Below the pieces are notes generated by a model. It saw only the letters and a program-made list of their open reading frames with translations, made no database searches and was not told the origin of the DNA. This document shows, in pieces, positions 1-5,230 of a stretch of 5,508 bases of DNA. How positions within the stretch are numbered: the first letter of the stretch is position 1; every line of letters begins with the position of its first letter. The stretch spans positions 1-5,508 of the forward strand of contig JAUWYM010000072.1 of the NCBI GenBank assembly GCA_030615845.1, given 5' to 3'. The stretch is from Thermoplasmatota archaeon (GTDB lineage Archaea; Thermoplasmatota; E2; DHVEG-1). The position numbers and the translations under genes were made by a program.

Positions 1-1
1 C

Positions 2-337
2 GAAGAAGTGAGTATTTACTTACAAATGAGATGGGGGCTTGGTTTAGGCGCACAATTGCTTTTGATTTCAGGCATTATTATACTGATGGCAGGTATTCTG
101 GAGATTATGGCGAATACAATATTTTTTCAGCCAAAAACACCTGTTGCAATGCCACATAAAAAACCAACAATGGTGCAGCAACAGCAGCCACCAGTAGTAT
201 CACAACAACCACCTACGCAGCCTATGCAGATGCCGTCACAGGATGCGCCAGGGGTTAACTTTTGTCCCGAATGTGGAGGAAAAATTGATGAGGGAGCTGA
301 GTTTTGTGGCGGATGCGGAGCTAAACTGAATAAATAA
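2..337 (+). CDS. Membrane-anchored zinc-ribbon protein, 5' end missing
   Basis: The reading frame is open to the left edge, so the gene most likely starts outside the window; GTG at 8 is the first internal start but has no room for a visible ribosome site. Counting from that GTG, residues about 13-40 form one long hydrophobic membrane segment. Residues about 41-80 are a Gln/Pro/Met-rich linker, and residues 85-108 form a C-terminal zinc ribbon with two knuckles, C86-x2-C89 and C100-x2-C103 (FCPECGG and FCGGCGA). This layout is common in archaeal and bacterial membrane proteins, where the ribbon probably sits in the cytoplasm as a binding or regulatory module. The specific function is unknown. 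The missing N-terminus may hold further membrane segments. The gene ends 146 bp before the next one, in the same orientation. Confidence 0.75.
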   Translation, partial: EEVSIYLQMRWGLGLGAQLLLISGIIILMAGILEIMANTIFFQPKTPVAMPHKKPTMVQQQQPPVVSQQPPTQPMQMPSQDAPGVNFCPECGGKIDEGAEFCGGCGAKLNK

Positions 338-483
338 ATCTTGGATTTTATTTGTAATAACTATTGTAAAGTGTCGGGAATGCTAAGGAATTTAAAAGGA
401 GCTTGTCTTTAGCTATTCGCTGCTGATATTGATTTAATTCGGTAAATACTAAAACACGATCATATATACTGATTTAGGGTTTT

Positions 484-1710
484 ATGATCATCAATGCTGA
501 TCTCCATATTCATTCTCTTTATTCTGGCGCTACAAGTGACAAGATGAATATTAAAACTATCTCGCTTGAGGCTCCTCGTAAAGGTATTGATGTGATGGCA
601 ACAGGGGATTGTCTTCATAGTGGCTGGATAAAGGAGATAAAAGCATGCAACGTTATTGATGATGGAACATTTGAGATGAATGGAACGCGATTTATTCTGA
701 GCACTGAAGTTGAAGGTCGTCATAGAGTTCATCATCTCTTGTATTTTCCATGTTTTTCTGCTATTGAAGATTTTAAAGAAAAAATAAAGCCATATTCAAA
801 AAATCTTGAAACAGATGGTAGATCAAACGTGGATCTTAGTGGGGAGGAGATTGCATCATTAGCAAAAGATTTTGATGTGCTTGTTGGACCTGCGCATGCT
901 TTTACTCCATATACTGCTATATATGCATATCATTCGTCTCTTACGGATTGCTATGGTGATCTTACTGGTTATGTTTCTTTTGTGGAGTTGGGGCTTAGTG
1001 CTGATTCAGATTATGCTGATAAAATCCAAGAACTACATCGGTTAACTTTCTTGACAAATTCAGATTGTCATAGTCCGCATCCTGTAAGACTTGCACGGGA
1101 ATTCAATCGATTTGAAGTAAATGATGCTACCTTTGATGAGATTAAAAAAGCAATTCTACGAACGGGTGGTAATAAACCGGTGTTAAATGTTGGACTTCCG
1201 CCGCAGGAAGGTAAATACAACGAATCTGCCTGTATTTCTTGTTACACACATTACTCACTTGAAGAAGCTATCGGGAGACGATGGAAATGCAGTTGTGGGA
1301 AGAGGATTAAGAAGGGAGTGAGAGACAGAGTTGAAGAGAGAGCAAATTTTAGAGAACCTGAGCATCCTGATCATCGTCCTCCCTATCTCCACCTCATTCC
1401 TTTGACTGAGATCATTACAAAGGCAGTTGGGCAACATACGCCGTTCACTAAGACCGTTACACGAAGATGGGAGGAACTGGTATCTGCATTTGAAAATGAG
1501 ATTACCATTCTTATTGATGCAGAGATCAATGATATAACGAGAACCACTACGCCTGCAATTGCAGAGGCAATCCAGGCGTTTCGGGAGAAAAAAATCCGCA
1601 TCATTCCAGGTGGCGGCGGAAAATATGGAACGATTGAACTTCCTGAAGAAAAGGTACTTACTGTCTCACTTGGTCCACAAGATCATCAAACAAGTCTTTT
1701 AGATTACTAG
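484..1710 (+). CDS. endoQ: Endonuclease Q (PHP-domain DNA repair nuclease)
   Basis: This is an EndoQ homologue of the TIGR00375 type. Characterised Thermococcales enzymes nick DNA 5' of deoxyinosine, deoxyuridine and abasic sites, starting repair of deaminated bases. An N-terminal PHP metal-binding domain (residues 1-230) shows D6-L-H8-I-H10, G41-D42 with H45, E75/E77, H83-H84, GPAH138 and N192-S-D194-C-H196. A zinc-binding insert has C250-x2-C253 and C269-x-C271. The C-terminal domain carries PGGGGKYG (375-382), typical of the family. The 408-residue length is close to known EndoQ (about 424). The last residues, Q402-T-S-L-L-D-Y408, fit a PCNA-interacting box. ATG 484 is fixed by an in-frame stop at 475-477 and by the metal ligands beginning at residue 6. 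No strong SD is present; AT-rich stretches at 443-450 and 461-470 may contain the promoter. Older databases sometimes label this family as UvrD helicase, which the sequence does not support. Confidence 0.9.
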   Translation: MIINADLHIHSLYSGATSDKMNIKTISLEAPRKGIDVMATGDCLHSGWIKEIKACNVIDDGTFEMNGTRFILSTEVEGRHRVHHLLYFPCFSAIEDFKEKIKPYSKNLETDGRSNVDLSGEEIASLAKDFDVLVGPAHAFTPYTAIYAYHSSLTDCYGDLTGYVSFVELGLSADSDYADKIQELHRLTFLTNSDCHSPHPVRLAREFNRFEVNDATFDEIKKAILRTGGNKPVLNVGLPPQEGKYNESACISCYTHYSLEEAIGRRWKCSCGKRIKKGVRDRVEERANFREPEHPDHRPPYLHLIPLTEIITKAVGQHTPFTKTVTRRWEELVSAFENEITILIDAEINDITRTTTPAIAEAIQAFREKKIRIIPGGGGKYGTIELPEEKVLTVSLGPQDHQTSLLDY

Positions 1711-1712
1711 AT

Positions 1713-1718
1713 GGAGGT
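1713..1718 (+). promoter_or_regulatory. Ribosome binding site that sets the reductase start
   Basis: GGAGGT matches the archaeal anti-SD closely. It lies 8 nt before TTG 1727 but only 2 nt before GTG 1721. The TTG therefore has the normal spacing and is the better start for the downstream gene. The site lies within the 16-nt gap after the endoQ stop, so the second gene of the pair has its own translation initiation. Confidence 0.65.
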
Positions 1719-1726
1719 AGGTGTTT

Positions 1727-2176
1727 TTGGATTATGATGTTGCAGAAGAAACCGTCAAACAAATTCTTTTTAAAAGCGATGCTGCAGATGTTTTACAAAA
1801 TGTTGTAGACTATCTTTACAAATATTTTGACAAATATAGTTGGGTTGGTATCTATTTTGTTGAAGGGAAGTATTTAGTTCTTGGTCCTTGGAATGGAGAG
1901 CAGGCAACTGAGCATACAAAGATACCTGTTGGAAAAGGAATTTGTGGTTCTGCTGCGCAGTCTGGTAAAACTGAGGTGGTTGCTGATGTTTCTAAAGACG
2001 ATCGGTATCTTGCGTGTTTTGTTTCTACTCGATCTGAAATTGTTGTTCCTATAAAGAAAAATGGGGTTGTTGTGGGGGAGATAGATGTTGATTCTGATGT
2101 TTCTGATGCGTTTGACAAATCTGATGTTGTGTTTTTAGAAAAAATTACAGATATGCTTGGCAAGCATATCTGTTAG
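1727..2176 (+). CDS. GAF-fold free methionine-(R)-sulfoxide reductase (fRMsr/MsrC-like)
   Basis: fRMsr reduces free L-methionine-(R)-sulfoxide to methionine in the cytoplasm. The 149-residue protein (151 if GTG 1721 is used) is one GAF domain with the fRMsr hallmarks, numbered from 1721: W41-V-G-I-Y, LVLGPWNG (52-59), IPVGKGICG (68-76), S105-E-I-V-V-P and G119-E-I-D-V-D-S125. E. coli MsrC-type enzymes have three conserved cysteines. Here the first (in the GK-x-AC stretch) is replaced within ATEHT, while C75 (GICG) and C99 (YLAC) remain, with an extra C151 as the last residue. This matches the two-cysteine 'type II' pattern described for Thermoplasma. TTG 1727 is chosen because GGAGGT sits 8 nt upstream. 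The gene follows endoQ by 16 bp and is probably co-transcribed. A GAF ligand sensor is the alternative, but the retained catalytic motifs favour the reductase. Confidence 0.82.
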   Translation: MDYDVAEETVKQILFKSDAADVLQNVVDYLYKYFDKYSWVGIYFVEGKYLVLGPWNGEQATEHTKIPVGKGICGSAAQSGKTEVVADVSKDDRYLACFVSTRSEIVVPIKKNGVVVGEIDVDSDVSDAFDKSDVVFLEKITDMLGKHIC

Positions 2177-2186
2177 ATGTTTTTTT
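2139..2186. terminator. Bidirectional intrinsic-type terminator between convergent genes
   Basis: A perfect 27-nt inverted repeat spans 2147-2173: the left arm ACAGATATGCTTG (2147-2159), a central G at 2160, and its exact complement at 2161-2173. It is flanked by A6 at 2139-2144 and T7 at 2180-2186, so either strand reads as a hairpin followed by a U-run. The plus-strand reductase gene and the minus-strand MATE gene converge here, which fits a shared terminator. The repeat covers exactly the last nine sense codons of the reductase (residues TDMLGKHIC). Archaeal termination relies mainly on the U-tract, so the role of the hairpin is inferred. Confidence 0.6.
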
Positions 2187-2276
2187 CAGCACTCAAGATC
2201 TTCATCATCACCAGAATTGGTTCAGAAAAGGTTAGTTCATCACAATAGTTGTAATGCAGAGTCTTTGATTTAAGAT

Positions 2277-3716
2277 TTATTGTTCTATACGGTTTGGCAG
2301 TGTCTGGAGATTTTTGATGTATATTTTTGCCCAAATAAATGCTACAGCCGATCCTGTAAGGTTTGCAGTAACCAGTCCCCACCATGCCCCTGGTAGACCC
2401 ATATCTAGTGTGATGGAGAAAAGCCATGCTAATGGGGGTGTTAATATGATGGTTCGAAAGATGGTGACAATTAGGGCATTCATTCCTTTTCCTGTTCCTT
2501 GAAACATGGATGAAGAAAGCATGCCAAAGGCGATTCCAGGGAAGAATATGACTACTGTCTTTAGAAAAATTATGATATCAGTTGCGAGATATGCTGAGGT
2601 TTCTGCTAGAGTAAATAATATGGTTATCAATGGTGCGAAAGAAAAGATAAATAATGCGATAACTGCCTCAATGATAATGCCGATTTTTAAGGCATGCATG
2701 TATGAAATGTTTAGTTTTTTATAGGCATGTGCTCCATAGGCAGCTCCTGTTACCGAGACAACGGCTGTGGCGATTCCTAGAAGTGGCATAGTTGCCATTG
2801 TTGCCACTCTCCATCCCACTGTAAAGACTGCTACTCCATCCTGTGGGTTTTCTACTCCGTTGATGATGCCGACTTTAATTATTATGATATTCATTATCAG
2901 CATTGTAATTGACATAGATAGCTGCATTATTGTAGCAGGAAAACCTACCTTGAAGATGTCTTTTATAATTGATTTATTGAAGTGAAAGCCACGGAAATGA
3001 AATGAAATATATGTGTTTTTTTTCAGAAATAGCCAATAAAAAAGTAGTAGTGAGGAAATACTCATTGAGAGAATCGTTGCCCATGCAGCACCAGCAACAC
3101 CAAGACCAAAGGTGTAGATGAAGAGGGGATCTAATGCTATGTTTAATCCAGCGCCAAGGACCATGGCATGCATAGCTCTTTTTGCATCCCCTTCTGATCT
3201 TAGTATTGCGTTTGCGATAAATGAAAAAAAGATAACGACTGTCCCGATTGCCATTATTCGGGCATAGAGTGTTGCCATGGCTAACGTTTTTCCAGCGCCA
3301 ATTAGACTTAAAATATCATATGCAAAAATAAAAAGCAGTATTGTAAAAAGTATTGTAATTGCGAGCATGATAATCATAGTGTGAGTTGCTACGTTGTCTG
3401 CGCCTTTTTTGTCGTTGGCGCCGATTCTTCGGGATATTGCTGCTCCTCCACCGATTCCAAGGCCGTTTGCTATTGCTAATGCCATAAAAAAGAAGGGGAA
3501 GACAAAGCCGACAGCAGCAAGAGCATCAGCACCAATGCCAGAAACCCAAACCGCGTCAGTTAGATTATAGATGGTGGTGACAGACATCGCTACAATCATT
3601 GGTATTGCAAGTTTAATGATGGCTTTTTTAGGATCACCAAGTAGGGTTTGAACGCCGTTGGTTTCTTTGTTTGGTTTGAAGATGTTAGGTTGTTTTTCAG
3701 AGAGTCTTTTTTTCAC
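2277..3716 (-). CDS. MATE family efflux transporter (PfMATE/DinF-like)
   Basis: This is a 479-residue inner-membrane multidrug or metabolite exporter of the MATE family, driven by an ion gradient; the substrate is unknown. Two hydrophobic lobes of about six helices each (residues about 33-230 and 252-468) are separated by a polar linker (231-250). Family motifs are visible: GDPKKAIIKLAIP (27-39), N51-L-T-D54 followed by GADALAAVG (62-70), LRSEGD (172-177), N192 and L-D196-P, QGTGKG (406-411) and LPGAWWG (441-447). D54, N192 and D196 line up in order and spacing with the functional Asp41, Asn180 and Asp184 of Pyrococcus MATE. GTG 3716 is the start: an in-frame stop lies a few codons upstream and no other start precedes the first helix. 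No SD is seen, so a leaderless or very short-leader mRNA is likely. The gene lies 143 bp downstream of the radical SAM gene on the same strand. Confidence 0.92.
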   Translation of the reverse strand: MKKRLSEKQPNIFKPNKETNGVQTLLGDPKKAIIKLAIPMIVAMSVTTIYNLTDAVWVSGIGADALAAVGFVFPFFFMALAIANGLGIGGGAAISRRIGANDKKGADNVATHTMIIMLAITILFTILLFIFAYDILSLIGAGKTLAMATLYARIMAIGTVVIFFSFIANAILRSEGDAKRAMHAMVLGAGLNIALDPLFIYTFGLGVAGAAWATILSMSISSLLLFYWLFLKKNTYISFHFRGFHFNKSIIKDIFKVGFPATIMQLSMSITMLIMNIIIIKVGIINGVENPQDGVAVFTVGWRVATMATMPLLGIATAVVSVTGAAYGAHAYKKLNISYMHALKIGIIIEAVIALFIFSFAPLITILFTLAETSAYLATDIIIFLKTVVIFFPGIAFGMLSSSMFQGTGKGMNALIVTIFRTIILTPPLAWLFSITLDMGLPGAWWGLVTANLTGSAVAFIWAKIYIKNLQTLPNRIEQ

Positions 3717-3809
3717 GAGCCGGGAAAAGAATGTGTTCTATTTCAATATTGTGATAAGATGTCATTCCGTAGAAATGAAAATTTTCGAACAATATCATAA
3801 CAGTGAACA

Positions 3810-3832
3810 AACAAATCCTCTCTTGGATTGTT
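3810..3832 (-). terminator. Weak hairpin after the radical SAM gene
   Basis: AATCC (3814-3818) pairs with GGATT (3825-3829) around a 6-nt loop. The stem extends by three more pairs past a single bulged A, giving 8 pairs. On the minus strand it lies about 30 nt beyond the radical SAM stop and is followed by TGTTTGTTC, a poor U-tract. It may attenuate or end that transcript before the MATE gene. The other 120 bases of the 3717-3859 gap show no gene or clear promoter. Confidence 0.3.
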
Positions 3833-3859
3833 AAAAATTGTATCAATATATCTTTACTT

Positions 3860-4561
3860 TCATTCAAAATAATGAAGAAGCCCCTCTTTATCTAATCTTT
3901 TTCTTACATGCGGATAAAGAGTTATTTTTTCTTCCTCAACCATAATGTTCCCAAGACCCATCTCATTCAATCTGTCAAACAATTGCTTTTTTTCATTTTT
4001 AGCAGAAACAAGTGCTATGTTAAAACTTACTCTTTTATCTCTTAAATTTTCCAGTGCTTTAATCTGGTATTCAAAACCTTTTTCTGCTCCAGTTAACATA
4101 GAAAACTCCTCTGAATTACACCCTTTAAGGCATACCCTAACATGAAGATTGCGGAATCTAGATAATTCTTTCACGTATGATTTATCAGCTCCTAATAATA
4201 TCCCGTTGGTTTCAAGGATAAACAAAAACTCTGGACTTATATTATCCAACAGTACAATCAAGTGTTTTCTACCAATAGTAGGTTCACCGCCAGATACCCG
4301 AACTTTGGTATATCCTTTACTCCTTGCTATCTCATGGAGTGCATCAGCTACTTGTCTTGATGAATAGAATTTTCCTGTATTTTTTGCATTCCATACACTG
4401 TTGCTGGACCAACAAAACTTACATCGAAGATTACAGCCAACCACATCAGCAGTTGCTATCCCACCATAGAACCCTGTTGCACGAAAACGATAATATTTTT
4501 TCCAATTTTCATTAATAACAATATTCTCAATTTTTTTAGATAATTCAGCAGGATCGTACAT
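3860..4561 (-). CDS. Radical SAM protein of unknown function
   Basis: This is a 233-residue radical SAM enzyme: it should bind a [4Fe-4S] cluster and cleave S-adenosylmethionine to a 5'-deoxyadenosyl radical. The cluster motif is C43-N-L-R-C47-K-F-C50-W, preceded by a conserved-looking stretch GFYGGIATADVVG (30-42). Further core motifs are SGGEP (90-94) for SAM binding, followed by TIGRKH (95-100), LETNG (116-120) and VRVCLKG (141-147). There is no SPASM-type cysteine cluster; the only other cysteines are C144 and C148. The short form resembles the uncharacterised archaeal radical SAM proteins grouped near COG5014, and more distantly pyruvate-formate-lyase-activating enzymes, but no glycyl-radical partner is present here, so that role is unsupported. 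ATG 4561 has no SD and an AT-rich promoter close upstream. The gene diverges from the small zinc-ribbon gene and reads toward the MATE transporter. Confidence 0.85.
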   Translation of the reverse strand: MYDPAELSKKIENIVINENWKKYYRFRATGFYGGIATADVVGCNLRCKFCWSSNSVWNAKNTGKFYSSRQVADALHEIARSKGYTKVRVSGGEPTIGRKHLIVLLDNISPEFLFILETNGILLGADKSYVKELSRFRNLHVRVCLKGCNSEEFSMLTGAEKGFEYQIKALENLRDKRVSFNIALVSAKNEKKQLFDRLNEMGLGNIMVEEEKITLYPHVRKRLDKEGLLHYFE

Positions 4562-4571
4562 ATTCTTAATC

Positions 4572-4600
4572 CAAATATTTTATTAAAAAAGTATAATGTG
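4572..4600 (-). promoter_or_regulatory. Candidate TATA promoter of the radical SAM gene
   Basis: Read on the minus strand, A-rich sequence leads into CATTATACT (4599-4591). A TATA element centred near 4595 would place transcription start about 8 nt before ATG 4561. A second AT-rich stretch (TTAATAAAATATTT, about 4588-4575) would give a leaderless start. Only the position and base composition support this; one of the ATGTGT copies (4596-4601) overlaps it. Confidence 0.35.
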
Positions 4601-4651
4601 TTTTTGGTTGAAAGTTATTGTGATTTTACACATTATCTAACTTATATGTGT
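4593..4651. repeat. Three ATGTGT sites in the divergent intergenic region (operator candidate)
   Basis: ATAATGTGT (4593-4601) is repeated as its exact complement ACACATTAT (4628-4636). A third copy of the core, ATGTGT, lies at 4646-4651 in the same orientation as the first. The first pair is 35 bp apart centre to centre; the second inverted pair of cores is separated by 12 bp. The sites lie between two divergent genes and one overlaps the minus-strand promoter candidate. They could be binding sites for a regulator, but in AT-rich DNA some chance repetition is expected. Confidence 0.35.
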
Positions 4652-4702
4652 TGAGGATTTTAAGAGGATATATGATAAAGTCAATATACATCTATTCTAA
4701 AT

Positions 4703-4719
4703 GAAAACGCTTATAGATA
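4703..4719 (+). promoter_or_regulatory. BRE/TATA promoter of the small zinc-ribbon gene
   Basis: GAAAACGC (4703-4710) followed directly by TTATAGATA (4711-4719) fits the archaeal BRE plus TATA arrangement. A TATA centre near 4715 predicts transcription start around 4740, just before the ribosome site GGTGAT (4741-4746), giving a short leader. Confidence 0.5.
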
Positions 4720-4740
4720 ACTATCGTGATTAAATTAATG

Positions 4741-4746
4741 GGTGAT
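4741..4746 (+). promoter_or_regulatory. Ribosome binding site supporting a TTG start
   Basis: GGTGAT is complementary to the archaeal 16S 3' tail (ATCACC). It ends 5 nt before TTG 4752. An in-frame stop at 4746-4748 rules out an upstream start, so this site supports TTG as the true start. Confidence 0.6.
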
Positions 4747-4751
4747 AGAGA

Positions 4752-4958
4752 TTGATATGTCCTAAGTGTAAAGCTAAAGCACAGGTTACTCATACAAAAT
4801 CATCTGATGTAAAGATGGAGACCACTAGATATCATTTATGTGAAAAATGTAGTTACAAATTTACTACTATTGAAAGGCTTCCTGGTGGATGGAATTATGA
4901 GTTAAGATATCAGAAGTTAATTAATTCGATGAAGAAATTAATCCAAGATTTTGAGTAA
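4752..4958 (+). CDS. Orphan NrdR-type zinc-ribbon protein
   Basis: This is a 68-residue protein starting at TTG. Residues 1-43 closely follow the N-terminal zinc ribbon of the repressor NrdR: M-I-C3-P-K-C6, a spacer, R26-Y-H-L-C30-E-K-C33, then Y-K-F-T-T-I-E-R (35-42), matching the NrdR pattern C-x2-C-G-x-R-F-T-T-x-E. In NrdR this ribbon binds DNA, and a following ATP-cone domain senses ATP/dATP. Here the ATP-cone is absent and the rest (44-68) is a short, charged, probably helical tail. It cannot act as a nucleotide-sensing NrdR on its own. A small DNA-binding regulator, or a protein of viral origin, is plausible but inferred. It has its own promoter and SD and is transcribed away from the radical SAM gene. 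Two related palindromes follow immediately downstream. Confidence 0.75.
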   Translation: MICPKCKAKAQVTHTKSSDVKMETTRYHLCEKCSYKFTTIERLPGGWNYELRYQKLINSMKKLIQDFE

Positions 4959-4966
4959 TTAAATTC

Positions 4967-4982
4967 TTTCCATATTTGGAAA
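4967..4982. repeat. Palindrome 1, TTTCCA-N4-TGGAAA
   Basis: TTTCCA (4967-4972) and TGGAAA (4977-4982) are perfect complements around TATT, starting 8 nt after the zinc-ribbon stop codon. The core TCCA-N4-TGGA is repeated 33 bp further on. There is no U-run on the plus strand, so a terminator role is weak; a protein-binding site is the alternative. Confidence 0.45.
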
Positions 4983-5001
4983 AATATAGGTGTATCACAA
5001 C

Positions 5002-5013
5002 TCCAATATTGGA
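5002..5013. repeat. Palindrome 2, TCCAATATTGGA
   Basis: This is a perfect 12-bp palindrome sharing the TCCA-N4-TGGA frame with palindrome 1. Its centre is 33 bp from that of palindrome 1, about three helical turns, so both would face the same side of the DNA. It lies about 217 bp before the peptidase start, beyond its promoter. Confidence 0.45.
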
Positions 5014-5021
5014 ACAAGATC

Positions 5022-5089
5022 ACTTATAAGGTACTTTGTAAGGTCAAACCTTATACCAAACACCCTACAAATGGTATTTTAAGCCATTT
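5022..5089. repeat. TAAGGT repeats and small hairpins in the AT-rich spacer
   Basis: TAAGGT occurs at 5027-5032 and 5039-5044, and its complement ACCTTA at 5048-5053. Two alternative stems are therefore possible: TATAAGGT with ACCTTATA (5025-5032 and 5048-5055), or TAAGGT-CAA-ACCTTA (5039-5053). A further stem AAATGG (5069-5074) with CCATTT (5084-5089) is followed by an AT-rich run and could end a transcript. The remaining spacer (5090-5184) is AT-rich with no reading frame, tRNA or rRNA seen. Confidence 0.35.
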
Positions 5090-5184
5090 TAATATTTTAA
5101 TGAATATATTGATAAATATTAGGGTAAATCGACATTTATTTTGATATAGCTTAGCTGTTTTTATTATAACCAGAACATTTAAAT

Positions 5185-5204
5185 GAAACTTTTAATATAT
5201 ATAC
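5185..5204 (+). promoter_or_regulatory. BRE/TATA promoter of the peptidase gene
   Basis: GAAACT (5185-5190) precedes TTTAATATATATA (5191-5203), a strong archaeal TATA element. A centre near 5197 predicts transcription start near 5223, at the ribosome site GGGAG (5221-5225), which ends 5 nt before ATG 5231. Confidence 0.55.
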
Positions 5205-5230
5205 TACTTAAATTATACTAGGGAGATTAA

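Noticed and set aside
461..470. CATATATACT as the TATA box of endoQ
   Set aside because: Its centre is only about 18 nt before ATG 484, so transcription would start inside the gene; the stretch at 443-450 fits better but is weak.
484..1710. EndoQ read as a UvrD-type helicase or histidinol phosphatase
   Set aside because: There is no Walker A/B or helicase motif, and the zinc insert plus the PGGGGKYG domain are not found in histidinol phosphatases.
1721..1723. GTG as the start of the reductase
   Set aside because: Only 2 nt separate it from GGAGGT; TTG 1727 has 8 nt spacing. The difference is two residues and does not affect function.
1852..2163. 103-residue open frame on the minus strand inside the reductase gene
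   Set aside because: It is antisense to a well-supported GAF domain, is rich in Ser/Thr from the complement of the coding strand, and shows no domain or ribosome site.
1727..2176. GAF protein read as a signalling sensor
   Set aside because: It is a stand-alone domain with the fRMsr motifs LVLGP, GKGICG, SEIVVP and DVDS, and no output domain.
2173..2427. 84-residue minus-strand frame across the end of the MATE gene
   Set aside because: It overlaps the MATE C-terminus in another frame and has no recognisable motif; it is a shadow of that gene.
4672..4704. Ten-codon reading frame (MIKSIYIYSK) with AGAGG a few bases upstream
   Set aside because: It ends before the TATA element of the zinc-ribbon gene, so it would not be on that transcript, and nothing else supports it.
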